64,000 nucleotides of DNA from Serratia sp. M24T3. Lineage in GTDB: Bacteria; Pseudomonadota; Gammaproteobacteria; Enterobacterales; Enterobacteriaceae. Below are positions 40,544 to 49,679 of this stretch, one piece after another. The number at the start of each line of letters is the position of its first letter. The stretch's first letter is position 1. The notes beneath the pieces are model-generated. The model had not been told where the DNA came from. It saw only the letters and a program-made list of their open reading frames with translations, and did no database searches. The stretch lies in contig NZ_AJHJ01000023.1 of assembly GCF_000257645.1 (NCBI RefSeq), forward strand, positions 1-64,000, read 5' to 3'. The translations under genes and the position numbers were made by a program.

Positions 40544-41527
40544 ATGAAAAAAACTGTCCTTGCCTGCCTGTTTGCCACGGCATGTCTGTCTCTGTCTGCC
40601 CACGCGGCCGACAAGATCCGCATGGGGGTAGTGGTTAAAGTCGGAGGAAATCCCTGGTTCAATGCGATGGAAGTCGGCATCAAGCAAGAAGCGGCGAAAG
40701 AGGGAATCGATGCCTGGCAGGTTGGCCCGACAGGTGCGGATCCGGCCTTGCAGGTTCGCGCGATTGAAGACCTGATTGCGCAGAAAGTCGACATTATCGG
40801 CGTGGTGCCCAACGACGCCAAAGTGCTGGAGCCAGTGCTGAAGCGCGCTCGCGATGCCGGAATCAAAGTCATTACCCACGAATCACCGGATCAGAAATAC
40901 GCCAACTGGGATTTTGAAATGGTCGATGCGCAGCAGCACGGCATCAACCATATGATTGCACTGGCGAAATGTATGAAAGAGACCGGCAGTTATGCAGTTT
41001 ATGTCGGCAGTCTGACCGTGCCAGTCCACAAGACTTGGGCCGATGCAGCGGTGAAATACCAGCAGGAACATTATCCGAACATGCATCAGGTGGGTGACCG
41101 CTTTGGCGTTGCCGAATCTCTTGATGACACCATTCGTACCACCAATGATTTGATGTCTAAGTATCCAGATCTGAAGGGTATTTTGGCCATCGGTTCGCAA
41201 GGCCCCATCGGCGCAGGTCGCGCGGTGCTTAACCGCGGCAAGGCGGGCGATATTTGTGTATTCGGGCCGTTCAGCCCGGGTCAGGGGTCTTCACTGGTTA
41301 AAAGCGGCGCAATTACCGGCGGTTATATCTGGAACCCGATGGTGGCAGGCGAAATCTTCGTGCGTATTGCGGGCATGATTTCCAAAGGCGAGAAAATCAC
41401 TGACGGCATGGATATCGAGGGAATGGGCAAAGTGAAAGTCGATGAAACGACACACACTATTGTGGGCAACCGTACAGAAAGTCTCGACAAAGAAAACTTG
41501 CCGAAACTGGTCAAAATGGGGCTGTAA
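40544..41527 (+). CDS. Periplasmic sugar-binding protein of ABC importer
   Basis: 327 aa, signal peptide MKKTVLACLFATACLSLSAH with cut after AHA (residue 21). It is a type I periplasmic binding protein of the ribose/AI-2/rhamnose cluster (MGVVVKVGGNPWFNAMEVGI, IEDLIAQKVDIIGVVPND, ITHESPDQ, TNDLMSKYPDLKGILAIG). It delivers a sugar to the adjacent ATPase and two permeases. It lacks lipoprotein features. The ligand is not fixed by sequence; the allose/allulose-type enzymes downstream suggest a rare hexose. Confidence 0.85.
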   Translation: MKKTVLACLFATACLSLSAHAADKIRMGVVVKVGGNPWFNAMEVGIKQEAAKEGIDAWQVGPTGADPALQVRAIEDLIAQKVDIIGVVPNDAKVLEPVLKRARDAGIKVITHESPDQKYANWDFEMVDAQQHGINHMIALAKCMKETGSYAVYVGSLTVPVHKTWADAAVKYQQEHYPNMHQVGDRFGVAESLDDTIRTTNDLMSKYPDLKGILAIGSQGPIGAGRAVLNRGKAGDICVFGPFSPGQGSSLVKSGAITGGYIWNPMVAGEIFVRIAGMISKGEKITDGMDIEGMGKVKVDETTHTIVGNRTESLDKENLPKLVKMGL

Positions 41528-41529
41528 TT

Positions 41530-43065
41530 ATGGCGATCTCCGAGATTATCCAGCATGACACCACCGACGTTGCAGGCGTGAAGCCGTTAATCGACGTCAA
41601 GGATCTTTCCGTGACTTTCGGCGGACAGCGCGCGCTGAACAATATTTCTTTGCGGCTGATGCCGGGCGAAGTGCACTGCCTGGCCGGAACCAACGGCTGC
41701 GGTAAGAGCACGCTTATCAAGGTTATCTCGGGGGTCTATCAGCCAGATAACGGCTGCACGATTACATTGGGCGATCGTTCATTTAATCGCTTGACGCCGG
41801 ATCAGGCGCGTAGTTTCGGCATACAGGTGATCTATCAGGATCTGTCGCTGTTTCCGAATCTGACCGTGGCAGAAAACATCGCTTTCGAACACAACCTGCA
41901 CGGCCTGCTCGGCTGGTATCGACCGGGCCGTCTGCGCCAAACCGCGCAGCGAATTCTTGAAGAGCTGAATTTCACTCTCAATCTTGACAGCAAAGTATCT
42001 TCACTGCCGATTGCCCAGCGTCAGCAGGTGGCAATTTGTCGTGCGCTGGTGGCGGATGCGCGTCTGGTGATTATGGACGAACCGACCGCATCGTTGACTC
42101 GCACCGAGGTCAATCAGCTGTTGCGAACCGTGCATTACTTGAAAAATAAGGGTATCAGCGTGGTGTTCGTCAGTCACCGCCTGGATGAGGTGTTGGAGAT
42201 TTCCGACAGTGTCACGGTTATCCGCGATGGGCAAAAGGTCGGCACTTTCCCGGCCGCCGAAGTCAGTAGCGAACGGCTGACCGAGCTGATGACCGGTCTC
42301 AAGCTAAATTATGCCTTGAAAGCTGCTAACCAGCACGACGAGCGAATCATGCTTGAGCTGGATAACCTCAGCCGGGCCGGACAGTATCACAACGTTAATC
42401 TCAAACTGTATCAGGGTGAAGTTCTGGGCCTTTGTGGTTTGTTGGGATCCGGGCGAACCGAGCTGGCGCTGAGCCTGTTTGGTATGACTAAACCTGATAG
42501 CGGCAAAATCTATCTCGACAGCAAGCCGGTGCGTTTTCGCGGCCATGAAGACGCGATCAAATCCGGTATCGGCTATGTCTCGGAAGATCGCCTGACGCTG
42601 GGTCTGGTGCAGCAGCAGTCGGTGGGAGACAACACCGTGCTGGCGATCATGGACCAGTTGCGCAGCCGTTTTCACCTGATCGACGAGTATCGCAAAAACA
42701 AGATCGTCTACCAGTGGATCGAAAAACTTGGCGTCAAAGTCGCGGATCCGAATCAGGCGATCTCGACGCTTTCCGGCGGTAATCAGCAAAAGATCGTACT
42801 TGCCAAGTGGGTGCTGACACAGCCGAAGATCTTGATCCTCGACTCGCCAACCGTGGGCGTAGACGTCGGCGCGAAAGCCAGTATCTACCAACTTATCCAC
42901 CAACTGGCAGCAGAGGGGATCTCAATCTTGCTTATCTCTGATGAGGTTCCTGAAGTGTATTTCAACTGCGATCGGGTGCTGCACTTTAGCGAAGGCACCG
43001 TGCTCGGCGAATATTTCCCTCGCGGGATAACTCAGCAGCAGCTTGCGGAGGCGGTCAATGCTTAG
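41530..43065 (+). CDS. Sugar ABC importer ATPase (RbsA/AlsA type, tandem domains)
   Basis: 511 aa with two nucleotide-binding domains. The first has Walker A GTNGCGKST near residue 55 and Walker B LVIMDEPTASL. The second has a degenerate Walker A (GLLGSGRTELA), the signature LSGGNQQKIVLAKW and LILDSPTVGVDVGA. This layout is standard for monosaccharide importers. It begins 2 nt after the binding-protein stop and overlaps the next gene by 8 nt. Confidence 0.92.
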   Translation: MAISEIIQHDTTDVAGVKPLIDVKDLSVTFGGQRALNNISLRLMPGEVHCLAGTNGCGKSTLIKVISGVYQPDNGCTITLGDRSFNRLTPDQARSFGIQVIYQDLSLFPNLTVAENIAFEHNLHGLLGWYRPGRLRQTAQRILEELNFTLNLDSKVSSLPIAQRQQVAICRALVADARLVIMDEPTASLTRTEVNQLLRTVHYLKNKGISVVFVSHRLDEVLEISDSVTVIRDGQKVGTFPAAEVSSERLTELMTGLKLNYALKAANQHDERIMLELDNLSRAGQYHNVNLKLYQGEVLGLCGLLGSGRTELALSLFGMTKPDSGKIYLDSKPVRFRGHEDAIKSGIGYVSEDRLTLGLVQQQSVGDNTVLAIMDQLRSRFHLIDEYRKNKIVYQWIEKLGVKVADPNQAISTLSGGNQQKIVLAKWVLTQPKILILDSPTVGVDVGAKASIYQLIHQLAAEGISILLISDEVPEVYFNCDRVLHFSEGTVLGEYFPRGITQQQLAEAVNA

Positions 43066-44047
43066 CCTTAATCGATTCAAACCCTCTACCAACGAAGGCT
43101 ATCTGGCCTGGGTGCTGGTGGTATTAATCATCATTTTCTCTTTATCAACAAGCCAGTTTCTTACCCTGCGCAACTTGCTGGATCTCAGCGAAAGCTACGC
43201 AGTCAGCGGCATTTTCGCATTGGGACTGTTTGTCGTGCTGGTGACCGGCGGGATTGATATTTCCTTCGCCGCCGTAGCCTCGGTGGTGCAGTACATCATT
43301 GCGACACTGGCAATCAGCTATGGGATGAGCAATCCAGCGGGCAGCATCGTGCTGGCCATCGCCATCGGCACCACGCTGGGAATGGTGAATGCGGTGCTGA
43401 TTTACTGCCTGCGTATCGCATCGATCATTGTAACCATCAGTATGCAGTCGTTTTTGTTCGGGATGCTGATGTGGCTGACCAAGGGCACTAGCCTGTATGA
43501 CCTGCCCGACTGGCTGATTACGCCGCTGAAAATCCTGCCATTTAGCGTAGGGACTCAAAGTTACCAGATAGGATTGCCGCTGGTGGTGATGTTGGCGGTC
43601 GCGGCGCTGACCTGGGTTCTGCTTAACAAAACGCACCTTGGACGCCAACTGTTTGCGGTTGGCGGAGATCAGGAGTCAGCGCGCCGTATCGGTATTCGCG
43701 TTGGCCTGCTGCACCTGTTTGCCTACGGCTATCTTGGCGCGATGGCGGCCATCGGCGGGCTGGTTCAGGTTTATCGCGTTGGCGAAGTGGTGCCAAACGC
43801 GCTGGTCGGCGGCGAGCTGGACGTGCTTGCGGCAGCAGTGCTCGGCGGGGCCAGTCTCAACGGCGGCAAAGGTAGCGTAGTCGGGACACTCATGGGCGTG
43901 TTCCTGATTGGCATCCTGAAAAACGGACTCAACCTGATCGGCGTCTCCAATTACTTTATGAACGTGGTCATCGGCGTCGTGATTGTGGTGGCTATCACCG
44001 TTACGCACTACAAAAAACGCAAAGAAACCGACGTTGGTTTTGCCTGA
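43058..44047 (+). CDS. Sugar ABC importer permease 1 (RbsC family)
   Basis: 329 aa, 8-10 membrane helices, BPD_transp_2 family. Typical segments are LSESYAVSGIFALGLFVVLVTGGIDISFAAVAS, given here as residues ~38-70, TLGMVNAVLIY and GGASLNGGKGSVVGTLMGV. ATG 43058 lies inside the end of the ATPase gene with GGAGG upstream. It pairs with the second permease as a heterodimer. Confidence 0.9.
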   Translation: MLSLNRFKPSTNEGYLAWVLVVLIIIFSLSTSQFLTLRNLLDLSESYAVSGIFALGLFVVLVTGGIDISFAAVASVVQYIIATLAISYGMSNPAGSIVLAIAIGTTLGMVNAVLIYCLRIASIIVTISMQSFLFGMLMWLTKGTSLYDLPDWLITPLKILPFSVGTQSYQIGLPLVVMLAVAALTWVLLNKTHLGRQLFAVGGDQESARRIGIRVGLLHLFAYGYLGAMAAIGGLVQVYRVGEVVPNALVGGELDVLAAAVLGGASLNGGKGSVVGTLMGVFLIGILKNGLNLIGVSNYFMNVVIGVVIVVAITVTHYKKRKETDVGFA

Positions 44048-44065
44048 TTTCCAAGGAGTGTAACC

Positions 44066-45148
44066 ATGTTTGCCAAATCTAAAAGTTTGAATATGAAACA
44101 AAAAACCGACGGCAATCTGCCACAGATCCCGCGCTTCAGAATGGACCCGACCAATATGGGGCTGTCGCTGCTGCTGGTTCTGGTGGTCATTGGTTTCAGT
44201 ATTGCCATGCCGGGACGTTTCTTCAGCGACGCCACTTTTATGAGCGTGGCGTTTCAACTGCCTGAGCTGGGCCTGTTAACGCTGGCGATGTTTATTCCGA
44301 TCCTCAGCGGCGGTCTGAATTTATGCATTATCGCTACCGCCAACCTGACCAGTCTGCTGATGGCCTGGGTATTTATGACCTATCTGCCGCCGGATGCCAG
44401 CATGCTGATGCAGGCAGTGTGGCTGACCATTGCACTGGTTGGAGCAATGATTCTGGCACTGGCGATTGGCATTTTGACCGGCGCGCTGGTGGCATATATT
44501 GGCGCGCACCCAATTCTGGTGACGCTGGCTACCATGACCATGGTTAACGGCATCGGGATTTACCTGTCTCGCGGCGCGGCGCTGAGTGGTATGCCAGACA
44601 TCGTGCGTTTTATCGGTGCCGAAACCGTGCTGGGCATCCCGTTCCCACTGATTGTGTTTCTCGCCACTGCGGTTCTGATTTCAGTGTTCCTCGAACGCAC
44701 CCGCCTCGGTAAATATATTTATATGAGCGGCAGCAATATCAACGCGACTCACTTTAGTGGAGTGAACACTCACCGCGTATTGATCGCCATTTATGTGTTG
44801 TCGAGCATGCTGTGCGTGATTGCCGGATTGATCATGATGGCTCGTTTTAACTCGGCTCGAATGGGCTACGGCGACTCATATCTCCTGCTTACCGTGTTGG
44901 CGATCATTCTTGGCGGCACCGACCCGTTTGGCGGCTTCGGTAAAGTCAGTGGTGTGGTGCTGTCACTGATTGTTTTGCAGGTCATTGCCACTGGTTTAAA
45001 TCTATTAAACGTCAGCCCACATTTTAGCCTGGCGATGTGGGGCGCGGTGCTGATTGTGGTTTTGGCAGTGAAATTCTTCCGCACCCGCTATTTGCAACGT
45101 CGGGCCAGTCGCCGTAGTGCTGCAAAAGCGCGAGCAAGCTTACTTTAA
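44066..45148 (+). CDS. Sugar ABC importer permease 2 (RbsC family)
   Basis: 360 aa, same family as the preceding permease, with a longer cytoplasmic N-terminus (~30 residues) and a basic C-terminal tail (RTRYLQRRASRRSAAK). The conserved GGLNLCIIATANLTSLLMAW and GGTDPFGGFGKVSGV segments are visible. The start follows AAGGAGTGTAACC. Two different permeases for one ATPase is a known variant among ribose/AI-2-type importers. Confidence 0.88.
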   Translation: MFAKSKSLNMKQKTDGNLPQIPRFRMDPTNMGLSLLLVLVVIGFSIAMPGRFFSDATFMSVAFQLPELGLLTLAMFIPILSGGLNLCIIATANLTSLLMAWVFMTYLPPDASMLMQAVWLTIALVGAMILALAIGILTGALVAYIGAHPILVTLATMTMVNGIGIYLSRGAALSGMPDIVRFIGAETVLGIPFPLIVFLATAVLISVFLERTRLGKYIYMSGSNINATHFSGVNTHRVLIAIYVLSSMLCVIAGLIMMARFNSARMGYGDSYLLLTVLAIILGGTDPFGGFGKVSGVVLSLIVLQVIATGLNLLNVSPHFSLAMWGAVLIVVLAVKFFRTRYLQRRASRRSAAKARASLL

Positions 45149-45206
45149 ATCGAAATTACCGACATTTAACCTGTATATCGGCCTCTGGGGCCTTTAGGAA
45201 AACGCC

Positions 45207-45887
45207 ATGGAATATAAAATTTCTCCTTCGTTAATGTGCATGAGCCTGTTTGATATTAAAGAACAATTATCGGTGCTCAACCGCCGCGCTGACATGTTGC
45301 ATATCGACATTATGGACGGGCATTACGTGAAAAATATCACACTGTCGCCGTTCTTTATCGAGCAGATCCGCCCGCACACTCAGCTGGTGCTTGATGTTCA
45401 TATGATGGTGGAAAACCCGACCGATTTCATCGAAGCGATCGCCAGGGCCGGTGCCGATTTTATCTGTCCGCATGCCGAAACGATCAACCGCGATGCGTTT
45501 AGGGTGATCAACCAGATCCGATCGTTTGGCAAAAAAGTCGGCATCGTGCTGAACCCGGCGACGCCCGTAGAATTCATTCAGCACTACATTCACCTGCTGG
45601 ATAAAATTACCATCATGACTGTCGATCCTGGCTATGCCGGGCAGCCATTTATCCCGGAAATGCTTAATAAAGTCAGCCAGCTGCGTGATCTAAAAAACAA
45701 ACACGGCTACAAATACCTGATCGAAATTGATGGATCCTGCAACGAGCGCACTTATCAGGATCTGATGGGCGCAGGCGCAGAAGTATTAATCGTGGGCACT
45801 TCTGGCCTGTTTAATCTGGATAAAGATCTGGATAAAGCCTGGGACAAAATGCTCGATCAGATGCGTCTGGCACGTCAGGCAGCCTAA
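45207..45887 (+). CDS. alsE: D-allulose-6-phosphate 3-epimerase-like enzyme (AlsE-like)
   Basis: 226 aa TIM-barrel of the ribulose-phosphate epimerase family, closer to E. coli AlsE than to Rpe. It has KISPSLMCMSLFDIKEQL, HIDIMDGHYVKNITLSPFF, MTVDPGYAGQPFIPEML, EIDGSCNERTY and VGTSGLFN. AlsE converts D-allulose 6-phosphate to fructose 6-phosphate. Metal-ligand His and Asp residues (HIDIMDGH, DVHMMV, TVDPG, EIDGS) are kept. It lies 58 nt downstream of the ABC genes and 15 nt before the ROK kinase. Confidence 0.8.
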   Translation: MEYKISPSLMCMSLFDIKEQLSVLNRRADMLHIDIMDGHYVKNITLSPFFIEQIRPHTQLVLDVHMMVENPTDFIEAIARAGADFICPHAETINRDAFRVINQIRSFGKKVGIVLNPATPVEFIQHYIHLLDKITIMTVDPGYAGQPFIPEMLNKVSQLRDLKNKHGYKYLIEIDGSCNERTYQDLMGAGAEVLIVGTSGLFNLDKDLDKAWDKMLDQMRLARQAA

Positions 45888-45902
45888 GGGCAGGAGAGCC
45901 GT

Positions 45903-46871
45903 ATGCAGCATTTTCTCGGCGTAGATATTGGCGGCACCAACACGCGTTTGATGTTGATGGATGAGAATCAGAATTTTCAAGGATATCAAAAGGTCGCGAC
46001 GCAGTCCTGGGCTGGACTCAGCGATCCTTTAAACGGACTTCAACAGCTTATCAGTGACTATTTGCATCAGGTTGGGAAAACGCTGCAGGTCGCCCGGATT
46101 ATGCTCGGTCTGCCGGGGATCCTTTCGCGCGACCGGCAGACTGTGCTGTCGCTGCCGTTTATTCCGTCGCTGGATGACCAGCCGGTTGCGGTGTTGCTCA
46201 GCGATCGTCTGGGGCTACCGGTAGTGATGGATAAAGACGTTAACCATCTGATGTGGTGGGATTTAACCCGTCTTCCCCAGCTTCCTGATGTGGCAGTAGG
46301 TTTGTATCTCGGGACCGGAATGGGCAACAGTCTGTGGTTGAACAGGGACTTTTATCACGGTGCGCACGGCGCAGCAGGAGAGTTGGGTCACATTCCTCTG
46401 GCTGGAAATCCGGCATTTTGTCCCTGTGGCAAAACCGGCTGCGTCGAGACTCTGACTTCGGGTAATTGGCTGGCCGGCTGGAAAAGACAGCATGCTGCCA
46501 ATACAGCCTTTGAACAGGTGTTTGCTATCTACGGCGATCATCCGGATCTGTTGGAGTTTGTGGAGCGACTGGGGCGGACAATTGCTACCGAGATGAACAT
46601 TCTCGATCCGCAAATTCTGATTCTCGGTGGCGGCGTATCGTCGATGGCCGGATTCCCGCTGACGCGGCTGGAGCAGCAGATCCGTAGCCATCTGCGTGGC
46701 CCGCAACCGGCCAACGGCCTGAAGATTGTGCTCAGTGGTGTGACTGACGAGACCGGCTGTCGTGGAGCCTGTCTGGCGGCGCAGCGAGATTTTCATCGTT
46801 TTGAGCCCACCGATCAGCGTGGTGAACCATTGGGTTCCGGCATAGAAATGCCCGTAAGGAGAAAGGCATGA
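45903..46871 (+). CDS. alsK: ROK-family sugar kinase (AlsK-like)
   Basis: 322 aa. The N-terminal phosphate motif is FLGVDIGGTNTRLML. The ROK signature region is LYLGTGMGNSLW, then GAHGAAGELGHIPL with catalytic/His ligand positions, and the zinc motif CPCGKTGCVET. LILGGGVSSMAGFP follows near residue 240. It phosphorylates a hexose imported by the neighbouring ABC system; allose or allulose is likely from the AlsE neighbour. Its end overlaps the next kinase by 4 nt (ATGA). Confidence 0.8.
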   Translation: MQHFLGVDIGGTNTRLMLMDENQNFQGYQKVATQSWAGLSDPLNGLQQLISDYLHQVGKTLQVARIMLGLPGILSRDRQTVLSLPFIPSLDDQPVAVLLSDRLGLPVVMDKDVNHLMWWDLTRLPQLPDVAVGLYLGTGMGNSLWLNRDFYHGAHGAAGELGHIPLAGNPAFCPCGKTGCVETLTSGNWLAGWKRQHAANTAFEQVFAIYGDHPDLLEFVERLGRTIATEMNILDPQILILGGGVSSMAGFPLTRLEQQIRSHLRGPQPANGLKIVLSGVTDETGCRGACLAAQRDFHRFEPTDQRGEPLGSGIEMPVRRKA

Positions 46872-47812
46872 AAAAAGGCAAAGTCTGCGTTCTTGGCTCA
46901 TTTAATCTGGATATCGTGGCGGGAATGTCACGTTTCCCGCAACCGGGCGAATCATTGATAGCCCATAACAGCATGATGGGCGCGGGGGGCAAGGGGGCAA
47001 ACCAGGCCGTCGCCGCGCTGCGCGCCGGAGCTCGGGTGCATTACATCGGCAAGGTAGGGCGCGACGATTTCGGTACCTTTGCCCGCCGCCACCTTGATAG
47101 CGCAGGATTTGACGCGGTAACGCTGTTTTCTACCGGTGATTTTCCAACGGGTAATGCTTTGATTTACGTCGCAGGGGTCGATGCGGAAAACATGATCGCT
47201 GTCGATCCGGGGGCCAATCTGACTTTCACGCAAGAAGAGATCGAGTCTTGTCGTCCGGCGATTGCCGCCGCCGATATCCTGCTGACTCAGCTGGAAAACA
47301 ACCTTCCAGCGATCGAGAAAGTGATTGGTATCGCCAAAGAGGCGGGGACTTATATTATTCTCAATCCTGCTCCTTTCCAGCCGGTATCCGATGCGCTACT
47401 GGGGCAGGTCGATTTGCTGACCCCCAACGCCACCGAGTGTTCGCTGCTGACCGGAGTCCAGGTTCACGATTTGCCTTCTGCCCGGCTGGCGGCGCAGCTT
47501 TTACATGGTAAAGGTATCAATGCGCTGATCATTACTTTGGGCACGCAGGGCGCGCTGTTGTCGGTGGCGGGTGAAACACAGCTGGTTGCCGCATTCCCGG
47601 CAGTACCCAAAGATACCACCGGCGCAGGTGACGCCTTTAACGGCGCATTGGCGGCCCAGCTTTCTAGCGGTGTAGCGCTGGCAGAGGCGGCAACTTTTGC
47701 CTCGGCTTATGCTTCGGTGTGTGTTGAAAGGGCTGGCGCTGCGTCATCGATGCCAACTTATGAAGAAGCCCTGGAGCGTCAAAACAGCGCGCAACCGCTG
47801 CTTGTTCAATAA
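46868..47812 (+). CDS. PfkB-family carbohydrate kinase (ribokinase-like)
   Basis: 314 aa. Ribokinase features are VLGSFNLDIVAGMSRFPQPGE, GAGGKGANQAVAALRAGA and the PfkB C-terminal motif DTTGAGDAFNGALAAQL with the catalytic Asp. It could be RbsK proper or a kinase for another furanose sugar. It overlaps the ROK kinase gene, so both are made from one mRNA. Having two kinases for one importer implies two substrates or a two-step phosphorylation. Confidence 0.82.
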   Translation: MKKGKVCVLGSFNLDIVAGMSRFPQPGESLIAHNSMMGAGGKGANQAVAALRAGARVHYIGKVGRDDFGTFARRHLDSAGFDAVTLFSTGDFPTGNALIYVAGVDAENMIAVDPGANLTFTQEEIESCRPAIAAADILLTQLENNLPAIEKVIGIAKEAGTYIILNPAPFQPVSDALLGQVDLLTPNATECSLLTGVQVHDLPSARLAAQLLHGKGINALIITLGTQGALLSVAGETQLVAAFPAVPKDTTGAGDAFNGALAAQLSSGVALAEAATFASAYASVCVERAGAASSMPTYEEALERQNSAQPLLVQ

Positions 47813-47838
47813 CATTTAGGTAGTAAATAATCACCAGA

Positions 47839-47855
47839 ATGACATTTTACTGAAA
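47839..47855 (-). promoter_or_regulatory. Weak Pho-box-like site upstream of the Ugp-like genes
   Basis: On the minus strand TTTCAGTAAAATGTCAT has two TNTCA half-sites with the 11-bp period of a PhoB box. It matches the consensus at about 12 of 17 positions. Orientation is opposite to the genes, which lowers confidence. Confidence 0.28.
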
Positions 47856-47905
47856 TACAGAAGGACTAGGGTAAGCATCCTATCAAGACCCGCTGGAAAT
47901 TAGCG

Positions 47906-48778
47906 ATGCGACACAAGATTTTCCCTTATCTGATTTTACTGCCGACACTAGTCTTTCTGTTAGCTTTTACCTACTTCCCGCTGCTGCAGTCAGCGATGGA
48001 CAGCCTGTTCGACAGCCGCATGGCGAGCGACAATCCGCCGTTTGTCGGTCTGCAAAACTATCAACGCCTGTTTGCGGATGGCGTCTTTTGGCGCGCACTG
48101 CTCAACAATATCGCCTATATCCTGATGACAGTGATCCCCGGTATCGTGCTGGCCTTGCTGCTGGCGGTGGCACTGTGGGAAAACACCGGCCTGAATCGCT
48201 GGCTGCGCACTGCTTTTTTCTTTCCAATGATTATTCCGCTGGTCAGTGCCGCGACACTTTGGCTGTTTATCTTTATGCCCGGCATGGGGCTGCTTGACTA
48301 TTATCTCGCCAAACTTTTCGGCCCGCAAAACAATAACTATCTCGGCATGAGCAACAGCGCGCTGATTGCGTTGAGCGTAATCGGCGTGTGGAAATTTGCC
48401 GGTTATTACATGCTGTTTTTCCTCGCCGGATTACAGTCAATTCCTGCTTCAGCCCGCGAAGCCGCGTTGATGGAAGGCGCAACGCGCACGCAGGTTTTCT
48501 TCTATATCACTCTGCCACTGCTGCGGCCAACCCTCAGTTTTGTAATTACTATCGCGCTTATCTATTCGATAACTCAAATTGACCACGTTGCGGTAATGAC
48601 TCAGGGCGGTCCGAATAACGCCACCACCGTGCTGCTCTATTACATTCAAAGCCTTGCAAATGACACCCACGATTTAGGCAAAGCGTCTGCCGCCACCTTT
48701 ATCACCCTGCTGCTGCTGTTTGCTTTCTCCGTTCTCAATTTGCGCGTTCTGGAAAGAGGAGCCCACCATGAGCGTTGA
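47906..48778 (+). CDS. ABC importer permease, UgpA/MalF type
   Basis: 290 aa, six membrane helices, binding-protein-dependent transport family 1. The coupling (EAA) motif is REAALMEGATRTQVFFYITLPLL, given at residues ~187-209. The first helix ILLPTLVFLLAFTYFPLLQS is typical. It starts a five-gene run with permease 2, GpdQ, ATPase and binding protein. The 93-nt gap from the kinase gene may hold its own promoter. Association with GpdQ suggests a glycerophosphodiester substrate. Confidence 0.88.
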   Translation: MRHKIFPYLILLPTLVFLLAFTYFPLLQSAMDSLFDSRMASDNPPFVGLQNYQRLFADGVFWRALLNNIAYILMTVIPGIVLALLLAVALWENTGLNRWLRTAFFFPMIIPLVSAATLWLFIFMPGMGLLDYYLAKLFGPQNNNYLGMSNSALIALSVIGVWKFAGYYMLFFLAGLQSIPASAREAALMEGATRTQVFFYITLPLLRPTLSFVITIALIYSITQIDHVAVMTQGGPNNATTVLLYYIQSLANDTHDLGKASAATFITLLLLFAFSVLNLRVLERGAHHER

Positions 48779-49670
48779 AACTTCGCCACAGCCCCTGTTG
48801 AAGAAGTCTGCCGCCGTGCGAACAACGGCTCGTCGAAGTTCGCTGCTGTTGCGACGCAGCTCGCGTATGACACTGCCGATCTTGCTCTGCTGCGCCGCGC
48901 TGCTTTGGCTAACGCCGTTTATCTGGATGCTGTCGTCAGCGTTTAGTGAAAGCAGTTTTTCGGCAGATATGGCCTCAATGCTGCCGCGTTTTCCGCTGAC
49001 TTTAGACAATTTTAAGCAGGCCTGGGAAAGCGCCGATTGGTTGCGCCTCTACGCCAACACGATTTTCTTCGCTTTCGGCACCTTTCTGGTTCAACTGGTG
49101 ACCATTACTACCGCCGGTTATGTTTTTGCCTATCACGAATTTCGCGGCAAACAGACGCTGTTCTACCTGTTATTGATTCAGCTGATGATTATGCCGGTAA
49201 TCATGATGGTGCCCAATATGATGATCCTAAAACACATAGGCCTGCTGAATACGCTAACCGGCACCATGATGCCGTATTTCGCCTCGGCGTTTGGCGTGTT
49301 CCTGATGCGGCAGGCATTTCTCGCTATTCCGAAAGAAATTGAAGAGGCCGCGCTGATGGAAGGCTGCCGCTGGTGGCAAGTGGTGTTTCGCGTACTGATC
49401 CCAATGTCTTGGCCAGCGATCATGGCGTTCGCCACCGTCAGCATCACCTATCACTGGAATGAATACTTATGGCCGCTGATGGTGCTCAACGATCCGGACA
49501 AGCAGGTGCTGACCGTGGGTCTGGTGTCGTTTGCCATGGGGGCCGAGTCAGGCGGCCAGTGGGGATTAATTACCGCCGGAACACTGATGGTGTGCTTCCC
49601 GCTGATGCTGGCTTTTATTCTCTTTCAAAAACAGTTCCTTAAAAGCTTTGGCTTTTCAGGCATCAAATAA
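48768..49670 (+). CDS. ABC importer permease, UgpE/MalG type
   Basis: 300 aa, six helices after a ~35-residue basic N-terminus. The EAA motif is EEAALMEGCRWWQVVFRVLI, and the C-terminal end is FLKSFGFSGIK. ATG 48768 overlaps the preceding stop by 11 nt with AGAGGAG upstream; the longer frame from 48720 is rejected. It forms the heterodimeric channel with the previous gene product. Confidence 0.9.
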   Translation: MSVETSPQPLLKKSAAVRTTARRSSLLLRRSSRMTLPILLCCAALLWLTPFIWMLSSAFSESSFSADMASMLPRFPLTLDNFKQAWESADWLRLYANTIFFAFGTFLVQLVTITTAGYVFAYHEFRGKQTLFYLLLIQLMIMPVIMMVPNMMILKHIGLLNTLTGTMMPYFASAFGVFLMRQAFLAIPKEIEEAALMEGCRWWQVVFRVLIPMSWPAIMAFATVSITYHWNEYLWPLMVLNDPDKQVLTVGLVSFAMGAESGGQWGLITAGTLMVCFPLMLAFILFQKQFLKSFGFSGIK

Positions 49671-49679
49671 GGATCTCAG

